Shown piece after piece: positions 35,859 to 44,300 of a stretch of DNA of 64,000 nucleotides. Made by a program: the position numbers and the translations under genes. Position 1 is the first letter of the stretch; each line of letters begins with the position of its first letter. The notes under the pieces are model-generated. The model did not search any database. It was given only the letters and a program-made list of their open reading frames with translations, and was not told the DNA's origin. The stretch is from JAYZDF01 sp036337945 (GTDB lineage: Bacteria > Myxococcota > Kuafuiibacteriia > Kuafuiibacteriales > Kuafuiibacteriaceae): NCBI GenBank assembly GCA_036337945.1, contig JAYZDF010000035.1, forward strand, positions 1-64,000, given 5' to 3'.

Positions 35859-35906
35859 GGGGTGAAACCTGACTCTTGCCTTCGCGTGTTTCGCGCGTTT
35901 CACTCC
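35859..35906 (+). promoter_or_regulatory. 10-bp hairpin just upstream of the lipoprotein start
   Basis: ggggtgaaac (35859-35868) pairs with gtttcactcc (35897-35906), ten pairs with one G.U, enclosing a GC-rich loop. It ends 9 nt before the ATG at 35916, so in mRNA it would cover or adjoin the ribosome-binding region. No U run follows, so it is not a standard terminator. It could be an attenuator or translational switch. Confidence 0.35.
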
Positions 35907-35915
35907 CACTCGGCT

Positions 35916-37442
35916 ATGAAAAGAGCGATTTTTTGCTTCATGACTATATTTGCGACCGGTTGTTCAAAGTCGCCGGAGCCAAGTGCAGTCACTAAGGGAG
36001 CTCAGCCCAAAGGCTCGGTATTCGACCGGCTACCTGCACAACTGCCAGAAAATAGCCGGTTCAAGAAGATACGGAAGTTACTGGCCAAAGATCCTGATGC
36101 TCCTGTTCGAGCGTACAACCTGTACCCACTCATCGATCCCGTTTGCACGAGCACTGATACTCGCATGAAATTCGTAGCTGATGCTGCGGCCTATGTAGAT
36201 GTTCGAACTGACCCGGACGACAAGGCGTACGCACGGCGACTTGCGATTGATACGCTTGAACACGTCTCTACATCTTGTTGGAGAAATAGCACGGTTGCTG
36301 CCTATCAAATTCTTACTGCTGGAAAAAAAGTTATTCCAGGGAGCTCAAGATTTGATGTCATCGAGGCGCGGCTCAAATCTGCTGCGGGGGACTTCGAGCA
36401 AGCTCTTGTCGCTGCGGAGAGAGCAAGGCAAGCAGGCTCTGTCCACGCGATTGCACTTACCGCCAATATTCACGCCCAAGTGGCCAGGCAAAAATCCGAA
36501 TCGTACGAGCCGGGCATGTTAGATAAAGCCATCTCGTTGGTCTCGGTTCCTCCTGAGGCGAACTGGCCTCTTATTGACCTCACTGCCGTTTTGTCAACTC
36601 GTGCACGGCTACTCGCTGAACGGTCGAACTGGGAAGATGGGAAGCAAATGCTGTCAACCATGGAAGAAGCTCGACTCACACTCGGTCGCCTATCCATGGA
36701 CCCATTTATTGCTCTGACTCGCCGCCACGCACTGGATTCGATGTGTTATAGCGCGGTACTTATCGGGCAAGACTCGACCAATCCTTGTATGCGAGCCGCG
36801 ACTGAGCAACAAAATCTAGGAGCCGCTTTTTTGGCAGGCGAGATCATCGCAAAACCCAAATACGACAGCGAACGTTATGCCGCGCTGGTGGCTGTGCGAG
36901 AAAGGATCCAGAAAATGCCCGAAGAAGGTTTGATTATTCTCGCGGTACGCGGTGATGAGCATGAGGTCATTGCCTGGACTCGTCCCGCTGCTACTGTGTT
37001 GAGTACTCTGCGCGCAAAGAAACCAACACTGATCGTCATCGATCGCACATATTCAAAACGAGCTAGCGCAAACGTAGATCGCATGCTTGAATTAGCGAAA
37101 ATAAAGCCGAATATCCGAATACAAGCCGGTCGCGACATCTTTGCCATGCCGTGCTTGACCGCTTTAGTCGCGGGCAGAAAAACTCCAAAGTCGTGCCCAT
37201 TCGACAAGAAACTCATCAACAAATTGATTCGTATGCCTAAATATGAGTTTGCGTTTCTGGTGGGACGCGACCTAGACGCTGAAATTGATGACCTAAAACT
37301 ATACGAACTCGACGCAGCACTCATGTCCTATCGCAAATCACTCACGAGAAAAGGAATTGATGCACATTTGAAAGACTTATCAGACAGCTGGATCTTGAGT
37401 AACGATGCTGCAAAGTTAACAGCTAAATTCAAGCCTCAATGA
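35916..37442 (+). CDS. putative lipoprotein, unknown function
   Basis: 508 residues from ATG 35916, chosen because MKRAIFCFMTIFATGCSKSP is a good lipoprotein signal with ATGC box; an upstream in-frame TTG/ATG frame from 35775 lies in the structured leader and is not supported. The body is mostly helical, TPR-like (~110-290: AYARRLAIDTLEHVS, GDFEQALVAAERARQAGSV). The last ~170 residues form an alpha/beta domain (IIILAVRGDEHEVIAW-like strand, LIVIDRTYSKRASANVDRML). No family is recognised. It overlaps the next gene by 4 bp (ATGA). Confidence 0.7.
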   Translation: MKRAIFCFMTIFATGCSKSPEPSAVTKGAQPKGSVFDRLPAQLPENSRFKKIRKLLAKDPDAPVRAYNLYPLIDPVCTSTDTRMKFVADAAAYVDVRTDPDDKAYARRLAIDTLEHVSTSCWRNSTVAAYQILTAGKKVIPGSSRFDVIEARLKSAAGDFEQALVAAERARQAGSVHAIALTANIHAQVARQKSESYEPGMLDKAISLVSVPPEANWPLIDLTAVLSTRARLLAERSNWEDGKQMLSTMEEARLTLGRLSMDPFIALTRRHALDSMCYSAVLIGQDSTNPCMRAATEQQNLGAAFLAGEIIAKPKYDSERYAALVAVRERIQKMPEEGLIILAVRGDEHEVIAWTRPAATVLSTLRAKKPTLIVIDRTYSKRASANVDRMLELAKIKPNIRIQAGRDIFAMPCLTALVAGRKTPKSCPFDKKLINKLIRMPKYEFAFLVGRDLDAEIDDLKLYELDAALMSYRKSLTRKGIDAHLKDLSDSWILSNDAAKLTAKFKPQ

Positions 37443-38434
37443 TTGGTTTATCTCTTCTTCTTGCTATTGCTGCTGCCACGCCTTTTGGAGAGCCGCCCTC
37501 GGAAAAAGGTGTTTCGCTGGGGTTGTTCGCCTCGGACCCCACCTACGACTACGACCATTTATTGGCGGAAATCCGTCAAACCGGAGCTACACATATCTCT
37601 TTGGTCTGGGTCTGGTGGCAAAATGATGTGTCATCTACGACAATTCGTCCCAAGACAGGCTGGAGCGCAACGAAGCAACAGGTCGAACGGACGGTGGCCC
37701 AGGCTAAGCAACGCGGCTTTCATGTGACAGCGTTTCCGATTGTTCGGCTAGTTCAAGCTGAGCCTGGAGAATGGCGAGGGAAAATAAATCCAAAGAACGA
37801 AGACGCGTGGTGGGAAAGCTATTTTGAATATATTGCCCATACAGCGGCCATTGCGGAACAGTCGGGCGCGCAACGCCTGGTTATTGGGAGTGAGTTAGTG
37901 TCTCGAGAGAGAATGCGAAAACGTTGGCTCCGTCTCATTGAACGCATACGGCTTAGGCACCCAAAACTTGAGCTTATGTATAGTGCGAATTGGGACCACT
38001 ACAAGCCGGTACAATTCTGGGACGCTGTCGACCATGTCGGAATTACCGGTTATTGGGAAGTGGGAAGATATAATACGGGGAGCCTCGAACAACTCCGTCA
38101 AGCCTGGGCGCCGATACTAAAGGAGCTTCGCACTTGGAGCGAGAAACTCGGTCGTTCGATCATTATCACCGAAATCGGTTATCCGAGTCTCGAAAGCGGC
38201 ACAAAATTCCCCTGGGATGAAACGAGGAAAGAGAAACTCGACCTTGAAATTCAAGAATTAGGTTATCAGGCGGCAGCTTATTCATTTTCAAATCAAAACT
38301 TTCTTGGAGGCCTTTATTGGTGGAATTGGTTTGGTTTCGGAGGAAAAGAAGACCGGAACTATACTCCACGTAACAAACCCGCTGCCGAAATCATTAAATC
38401 GTGGTACCTAGGCCTTGAGCATGAGCACCGTTGA
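37439..38434 (+). CDS. glycoside hydrolase-like TIM-barrel protein (GH113-like)
   Basis: 331 residues with an N-terminal signal-like stretch MIGLSLLLAIAAATPFG. A (beta/alpha)8 hydrolase pattern follows: GVSLGLFASDPTYDY, ISLVWVWWQND, VTAFPIVRLV, IGSELVSRERM (candidate acid/base E), LMYSANWDHYKPV, VGITGYWEV, IIITEIGYPS (candidate nucleophile E) and LGGLYWWNWFG. This resembles GH113 mannanases and related lipoprotein-associated hydrolases. It would act outside the cytoplasm on a beta-linked glycan; substrate unknown. Coupled to the upstream lipoprotein by a 4-bp overlap and overlapping the next gene by 14 bp. Confidence 0.8.
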   Translation: MIGLSLLLAIAAATPFGEPPSEKGVSLGLFASDPTYDYDHLLAEIRQTGATHISLVWVWWQNDVSSTTIRPKTGWSATKQQVERTVAQAKQRGFHVTAFPIVRLVQAEPGEWRGKINPKNEDAWWESYFEYIAHTAAIAEQSGAQRLVIGSELVSRERMRKRWLRLIERIRLRHPKLELMYSANWDHYKPVQFWDAVDHVGITGYWEVGRYNTGSLEQLRQAWAPILKELRTWSEKLGRSIIITEIGYPSLESGTKFPWDETRKEKLDLEIQELGYQAAAYSFSNQNFLGGLYWWNWFGFGGKEDRNYTPRNKPAAEIIKSWYLGLEHEHR

Positions 38435-39764
38435 GAACGATCACGAACGGATTATTCGTACTCAAGGGCTTTTATCATTCCAAAATCCGCCTCGATTCCG
38501 AAGAGGCGACCTACTCATTCAAAGCGGAAAAATTTCAGCAATCGGTGGCATCCCAGCTCATCCTCAAGCGGTGATAGCGGAATCTCCATACCTTGTTATG
38601 CCCGCTTTTTTTCAGCTTCGAGCTGCTCTACAGGAATCCTTTTTGGACCGGTACTTTGTCGCGACTCCGTCCCACGAGAACTTTCGTCACATACAAGTAC
38701 CTCATGCGCTCGCCAATCTTTCGATTGAAGAAAAGGTGCTCAGTATAAACTCAGGACTTCAACAATTGAGCCTATGCGGCACGTCTTGCGCTTCTCATCT
38801 CTTCTCTACACTCGATGAGGCCACTCGAATTACGAACATCCTCTCCAAACATCGATTGCGAGGATTTTTGCTCCTCGACCTCGAATCGAGTTATCCGTTA
38901 AGCGAAATACCACGAATCTTAGAGCAAGTGCTCGCGCTCCAGGAAGAACACCCTGGGGTTTTGCGGGTCGGACTTTATTTTAGGTTCCCAAGAAGAAAGC
39001 TAACCCTGACGACGAAAAAAGCAGCTCTATTGGCCTACGAGAACAATCTTCCATTGTACGTTGAGACACCCGACTTATCGCTTGGCTGCATTGAAAAATT
39101 ACTTCGAAACATCGACCTCCGCTCAAAAAACATTTCGTTACTCCCCCTAAAACTAACCGGGATCGATTCAGCAGAGGTCACTCAGCTTTTGTCCGATGAA
39201 AATATTTTTGTTCACGTAACGCCTTTGTTTCATTTACTCATGGGCGAGTCTCCTCCCGACTTGAAGGCCGCTGTCGATGCTAATCTATCAATTGCGGTTT
39301 CCTCACTTAGTGGGGCGACCCGCAGTCAGTACAATATCTTTCATGAGCTGTATCACCTAAGGCGATGGCTATCTCGACATTGTGATGATGCGGCTGTCCG
39401 AGCGTTACGAATGGCGACACTAATACCCGCCCAGAGCGCCGGGTTCTCGTCAGGAAAACTGAGTGTTGAACAAAGCGCTGACCTCCTTGCAATCGACGTT
39501 CGTAACACTAAATCGACAGACGTGAGTCATTTAGCAGACCTGATCATCGATGGTGCTGAAACTCAAGTTCGTTCCCTGTGGGTTCGGGGAGAACCAATTA
39601 AGATTTCGCGCACCCCAATGCACGGAAAACATAACGAAGACACCAAGGTCTTTTCTCAGTTACGAGCAAAACTTAAATTACCATCACACGGTATGAATTT
39701 CTGGCCCTTCATAATGCAACTGAAGATCAAACGGCTGTTTCAACGTCTGCTCCCAGGAAATTAG
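38421..39764 (+). CDS. amidohydrolase-fold protein lacking metal ligands
   Basis: 447 residues from ATG 38421 (TTG 38415 also possible). The layout matches TRZ/ATZ-type amidohydrolases: an N-terminal composite beta domain (GLLSFQ, RRGDLLIQSGKISAIGG), a TIM-barrel and a C-terminal SADLLAIDVRN sandwich. The metal-binding residues are absent: the strand that should carry HxH reads VMPAFFQLRAAL, the SSLSGATRSQYNIFHELYHL segment replaces TDG/SN motif Asp, and PLYVETPDLSL lacks the His. It therefore looks like a non-catalytic relative. It is the last gene of the 35.9-39.8 kb run and converges with kinase 3. Confidence 0.75.
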   Translation: MSTVENDHERIIRTQGLLSFQNPPRFRRGDLLIQSGKISAIGGIPAHPQAVIAESPYLVMPAFFQLRAALQESFLDRYFVATPSHENFRHIQVPHALANLSIEEKVLSINSGLQQLSLCGTSCASHLFSTLDEATRITNILSKHRLRGFLLLDLESSYPLSEIPRILEQVLALQEEHPGVLRVGLYFRFPRRKLTLTTKKAALLAYENNLPLYVETPDLSLGCIEKLLRNIDLRSKNISLLPLKLTGIDSAEVTQLLSDENIFVHVTPLFHLLMGESPPDLKAAVDANLSIAVSSLSGATRSQYNIFHELYHLRRWLSRHCDDAAVRALRMATLIPAQSAGFSSGKLSVEQSADLLAIDVRNTKSTDVSHLADLIIDGAETQVRSLWVRGEPIKISRTPMHGKHNEDTKVFSQLRAKLKLPSHGMNFWPFIMQLKIKRLFQRLLPGN

Positions 39765-39767
39765 ACG

Positions 39768-41993
39768 TTATTTGGGGCGACACGTAGCTTTGATATACGT
39801 GGGTTGGCCGGAGCGAATTCGAATCGTTTTCTTAATGACTCTGCAGGTCGGGTTTTTAAGTTGAATTTTATATCGGCCCGGAGAAAGAGGCCTACCCGGG
39901 CGAGGGTGACGATAAAGCTTACGTCCGTCGATATACACATCATACCACTTCTTGGAACCAGTGATTTTTATGGTGCCGGGTTGCATCCTTCTCGCTTTTG
40001 ATGCGCGCGCTCCGGGATTCTGTGTGGTCGTTTCTTTCGTGTTGGAGTCTACCACCGTGCGGGGCGTCGCTACGGGGTCTGGTGCCTTCATCCTGACAGG
40101 TGCAGGCTTCTTCTCTACTTCAATGGCCACGACCCGAGAGGGGCCTCCAAGCTCAACGCCGCCAAAAATCGAGTTAGAGAAGAACCCGATTCCAAACACG
40201 AGAATAATCGCAATTCCGCAGGCTGCGAAGATTTGCCGGTGCATTTTTTCGCCGCTTGGTCGCTTGATTCCCAAATCTCGGCGCTTGAGTTCTGGGTCAA
40301 CGAGAGCGTCAGCGACAACGAGGCTAGACGCTCGGTCGGAAGAGATCATTTGGCGGTTATTCAAAAAGATAACGAGTCGTTGTCGCGAATCTATATCGAG
40401 ATGGCGTAGAATGACGCTCTGCAATGCTCTCGTAAGGTCAAATGTCGACGCAAAGCGTTGATTTGCATCCTTGGCTAGACAACTAAGGATGATATTTTCC
40501 ATCTCGAAAGAAACATCTGGGCGTAGCTCTCGTAGAGAACGAGGGGGTTCGATAAGGATTTTTCGAGCAACATCCTGAGTTCCGTCGTCCTCCCAAGGCT
40601 TTTCACCTGTCAGGAACTCAAAAAGACATACGCCGAGGGAAAATAAATCTGCCCGAAAATCAATTTGCTCTCCTCGTATTTGCTCGGGAGACATGTAGGC
40701 CGGAGTACCAAGAGCCATGCCTATTTGCGTAATGTTAGATCGGCCAGGGTCTCTCGCAATTCCAAAGTCTAACAACTTGATCTCTCCAAGGTTAGACATC
40801 AAAACGTTCGACGGTTTTATATCTCGATGGATAATCCCTCTGTAGTGGGCATACTCGAGTGCAGATGCGATTTTGTAACCAATGATTGCGACAACGTCTT
40901 CCGGTAACTTCTGACAGTGCGCCAATACATCGAAGAGGTCCGTTCCCTCGACGTATTCCATGACGATATATGTTGTATCGAAGTCTTGGACGTAATCGTA
41001 TATCTGGACGATATTCCCATGCTGCAAAGCCGCCATGCTTGTCGCTTCACGTTCAAACCGGGCCATGACTTCGCGATCACTCAGTAGTTCCGGTCGCAGT
41101 TCCTTGATAGCGACCATACGATCAACGGATGTTTGAACAGCCTTATAGATGACTGCCATTCCGCCAGAACCCAGTTCTCCAATCACTCGATAAGCCCCTA
41201 GTTTCATGTCGCTGCTGGTCTGGTTTACTCCGGCACGAACCGAACCTGTGGAAGGACGTCGTCCTCGCCCGGGCAAGTCTTCGGTTTTTTGAGCCTGTCT
41301 ATAACGTTGGTAAGCTGACTCTACGGGCGGAACAATTGAGGGGACCGGAACCAGCTCTGGTGCGGGTTCGTCGGCAGGCTCAGTCGCCCTGATGGCTTCG
41401 TGGGAGGGCAGGGGTGCCTCAGTTTCTCGGTCCTCTGTCTCACTGAAGGAATCTGTCGTTGATGGTTCTGAAGAATCTTCCTCACCCTTTTCATCCCGTC
41501 CGCGATCATCCATTTCTGCGAGGAACCCGGCAAACGGTGCCGGTGAAACGGCTCTTTCGATGACTTCAAGGCGTTCTTTGTCATCGAGCATCTCTTTAGT
41601 TTCTGGAACCTCATCTTCCAAGTCTTCTTCTGACCGCTCGGCTGTCTTTATTGTTTCAGACCTTGCAACTGCCACTGGATGTTGACTTTGCGTCTCCTCG
41701 TCGATGGGCGGTTCCGTGGGGGCTTGTTCCGGGGTAAGGCTGGGAGCTGGCTCAAGTCTCGTTTCCGCTGTAGACTCCATCGGTTGTGCAGCTAAAACGC
41801 CATCACGAGCTTCAAATTCAGTCGCTTGTGTCTCTTCTATTTCTTCTTGGATAACAGCTTGTATGTTCCCGTTTTGGGAGCTTTCAGCAGATTTTAGCGC
41901 GTCTACAGGTTCCTGCGCCTCCTCGAAGTGCGAGTTCGTGCCATCAGACGCAACTGATGCGCTCTGGTCATTTTTCCCGATATTTTCGGACAC
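39768..41993 (-). CDS. Ser/Thr protein kinase with long N-terminal acidic region and PEGA-like tail
   Basis: 741 residues, GTG start. Unlike the other three kinases it begins with ~255 disordered Glu/Ser/Thr/Pro-rich residues (EEAQEPVDAL, TEEETQSQ-like) before the kinase domain (~262-530: ELGSGGMAVIYKA, VAIKEL, HRDIKPSN with the canonical Lys, DFGIARD, MSPEQIRGEQ). A membrane helix near 588-606 (IFAACGIAIILVFGIGFFS) is followed by a Lys/Arg-rich stretch and a C-terminal beta domain (~670-741: YDVYIDGRKLYRHP, PGRYKIQLKN, two Cys) of PEGA type. Confidence 0.92.
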   Translation of the reverse strand: MSENIGKNDQSASVASDGTNSHFEEAQEPVDALKSAESSQNGNIQAVIQEEIEETQATEFEARDGVLAAQPMESTAETRLEPAPSLTPEQAPTEPPIDEETQSQHPVAVARSETIKTAERSEEDLEDEVPETKEMLDDKERLEVIERAVSPAPFAGFLAEMDDRGRDEKGEEDSSEPSTTDSFSETEDRETEAPLPSHEAIRATEPADEPAPELVPVPSIVPPVESAYQRYRQAQKTEDLPGRGRRPSTGSVRAGVNQTSSDMKLGAYRVIGELGSGGMAVIYKAVQTSVDRMVAIKELRPELLSDREVMARFEREATSMAALQHGNIVQIYDYVQDFDTTYIVMEYVEGTDLFDVLAHCQKLPEDVVAIIGYKIASALEYAHYRGIIHRDIKPSNVLMSNLGEIKLLDFGIARDPGRSNITQIGMALGTPAYMSPEQIRGEQIDFRADLFSLGVCLFEFLTGEKPWEDDGTQDVARKILIEPPRSLRELRPDVSFEMENIILSCLAKDANQRFASTFDLTRALQSVILRHLDIDSRQRLVIFLNNRQMISSDRASSLVVADALVDPELKRRDLGIKRPSGEKMHRQIFAACGIAIILVFGIGFFSNSIFGGVELGGPSRVVAIEVEKKPAPVRMKAPDPVATPRTVVDSNTKETTTQNPGARASKARRMQPGTIKITGSKKWYDVYIDGRKLYRHPRPGRPLSPGRYKIQLKNPTCRVIKKTIRIRSGQPTYIKATCRPK

Positions 41994-42113
41994 ATCGGGA
42001 CCCTAACCCTGATGTCCCAAAGTGGCCAGGGTTTTATTACGTGCAAAAAAACTTAGTATTTCCAAACACCTTACTTACTTTTTATGTCACACTATCAACT
42101 GACGGTTTAGTAA

Positions 42114-44285
42114 GTGCTCCGACTAAAAGACATTTTGGAGAGGGTCTCAACCTACCATCCGGATGCAGACCTAGAGCTGATTAGGCAAGCCTACGTTTAT
42201 TCAGCCAACGCACATCAAGGACAGGTTCGTAAATCTGGTGAGCCATACCTGATTCATCCACTGGAAGTTTGCGACCTTTTGGCGAGAATGCAGTTGGATG
42301 AATATGCGTTATGCGCAGGAATCCTTCACGACACAATTGAGGATACGAAAGCAACGCCCGAAGAAATAGAAGGCCTCTTCGGTAAGCAGGTGTCCGAAAT
42401 CGTTGAGGGCGTCACGAAACTTTCAAATATGCCCTACAGCACTAGCCATGAAAAGGCCGCCGAGAACTTTCGGCGAATGCTTGTCGCTATGGCGAAAGAT
42501 ATCCGCGTGATTCTGGTCAAGCTCGCGGACCGCTTACACAACATGAGCACGCTGGAGCATATGAAGACCGAAAAGCAAGAGCGCATTGCACAGGAAACAC
42601 TCGACATTTATGCTCCGCTTGCCAACCGGCTAGGTATTCATTGGCTGAAGGCGGATTTGCAAGACCTTTGCTTGAAGTATCTTCAACCGAAAGACTATTC
42701 AGATATTTCAGAGAAGCTTGAAAGTACCGCTAAAAATCGTGACGTTTATATTGAAAACATTAAGGCTCTTCTACAGTCCAAAATGGACGACCATAATATT
42801 CCATGTATTATCCAGGCCCGAGTCAAACATCTCTACAGTATCTGGCGAAAACTCAAGGCCCAAAACACTGAGTTCGAACAAGTTAATGACATCATCGCGT
42901 TCCGGGTCATCACCGACACTGTGCCGCATTGTTACGAGGCTTTCGGGCACTGCCATGCGACGTGGAGGCCGGTCCCAGGCCGTTTCAAAGACCTGATCGC
43001 AACACCTAAACCGAACGGTTATCAATCTCTGCATACTACGGTGCTAGATGGAGACGGAAATCGTATCGAAATTCAGATTCGCACGCAGCTCATGCACGAC
43101 ATTGCGGAGCAAGGTATCGCAGCCCATTGGCAGTACAAAGAAGGCAAACCATCTCGAAAAGACGCTGAGAATTTTTCCTGGCTTCGCCAGTTGATGGACC
43201 TGCAAAAAGAGCTGAGCGACCCGACCGAGTTCATCTCGTCCGTAAAATTCGAACTATACGGTGATGAAGTTTACGTCTTTACGCCTCAGGGGGAGGTAAA
43301 AGAACTGGTGAATGGGTCAACACCGATTGATTTCGCTTACTCTGTTCATTCTGAAGTCGGCCACCACTGCACAGGTGCCAAGGTCAACGGCAGAATTGTT
43401 CCTCTGAGATACCGACTCAAAAATGGTGACACAGTTGAGATCATTACGAGCAGCAATCAAAAGCCCTCTAAAGACTGGCTCAACTGGGTCAAGTCTAGCC
43501 GTGCGAGAAATAGAGTCAATCACTTCTTGCGGCAGGAGCAACGCCGACGAGCGGTAGAAATGGGACGTGAGATTCTCGAACGCGAAACGAAGCGGTACGG
43601 ACGTTCTTTACAGAAACTTCTCAAGGGCAAGGCAAGTCCTGTGACGAAGCTCGTTGAAAACAGTCGGCAATATCACAGCGTTGAAGACCTCTATGCCGCA
43701 CTTGGATACGGAAAGGTAACCGCTCAATCGGTAGTGCAAAAGCTACTACCAGAGGACCTCATTCAAAGAGGTCCAAAAGAGACTTCTGAAAATAAACCTA
43801 AATCACGTCTCAGTCAGCTTTTTCATGCTGTAGCTAAAAAATCGAGCAGCGGGATTGTGGTGCAGGGCATTGACGATATACTGGTTCGCTTTGCGAAATG
43901 CTGTAATCCAGTTCCTGGCGACCCCATTATGGGCTTTGTCACTCGAGGCCGCGGAATCACTGTTCACAACATGTTGTGCCCTAAAGCTCTTGAGTTGGAC
44001 CCCGCGCGAAAAATTGACGTTTCTTGGGACCCACGCATCACAGCGAACCGCGCAATCCAAATTCGCGTCATCACAGAAAACCGCCCTGGAATACTCGCAA
44101 CTATCACACAAGAATTCACCGATACGGGCATCAACATCATCAATGCTAACTGTCGCGGAAGAAAGGACCGAACAGCTGTAAATACCTTCATGGTATCAAT
44201 CAAAGATAGTGGACAACTCAGACGGGTGATCAAGAACATCTCCCAACTGTCCGGTATCCACTCCGTTGAACGAGTTCAGGCGTAA
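42114..44285 (+). CDS. rel: bifunctional (p)ppGpp synthetase/hydrolase, RelA/SpoT family
   Basis: 723 residues from GTG 42114, the usual length. Metal-dependent HD hydrolase intact (~33-180): HQGQVRKSGEPYLIHP, GILHDTIEDT and KLADRLHNM. Synthetase (~235-345) intact: DIIAFRVITD, RFKDLIATPKPNGYQSLHT, EIQIRTQLMHDIAEQG. TGS (~383-445, VYVFTPQGEVKELVNGSTPI), zinc-finger region with CCNPVPGD and C-terminal ACT (~645-720, ENRPGILATITQEF) complete it. Makes and degrades the stringent-response alarmone in the cytoplasm. Since both halves look functional, a single Rel rather than RelA is likely. Divergent from kinase 3. Confidence 0.97.
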   Translation: MLRLKDILERVSTYHPDADLELIRQAYVYSANAHQGQVRKSGEPYLIHPLEVCDLLARMQLDEYALCAGILHDTIEDTKATPEEIEGLFGKQVSEIVEGVTKLSNMPYSTSHEKAAENFRRMLVAMAKDIRVILVKLADRLHNMSTLEHMKTEKQERIAQETLDIYAPLANRLGIHWLKADLQDLCLKYLQPKDYSDISEKLESTAKNRDVYIENIKALLQSKMDDHNIPCIIQARVKHLYSIWRKLKAQNTEFEQVNDIIAFRVITDTVPHCYEAFGHCHATWRPVPGRFKDLIATPKPNGYQSLHTTVLDGDGNRIEIQIRTQLMHDIAEQGIAAHWQYKEGKPSRKDAENFSWLRQLMDLQKELSDPTEFISSVKFELYGDEVYVFTPQGEVKELVNGSTPIDFAYSVHSEVGHHCTGAKVNGRIVPLRYRLKNGDTVEIITSSNQKPSKDWLNWVKSSRARNRVNHFLRQEQRRRAVEMGREILERETKRYGRSLQKLLKGKASPVTKLVENSRQYHSVEDLYAALGYGKVTAQSVVQKLLPEDLIQRGPKETSENKPKSRLSQLFHAVAKKSSSGIVVQGIDDILVRFAKCCNPVPGDPIMGFVTRGRGITVHNMLCPKALELDPARKIDVSWDPRITANRAIQIRVITENRPGILATITQEFTDTGINIINANCRGRKDRTAVNTFMVSIKDSGQLRRVIKNISQLSGIHSVERVQA

Positions 44286-44300
44286 TCGTTAGACTACGAG

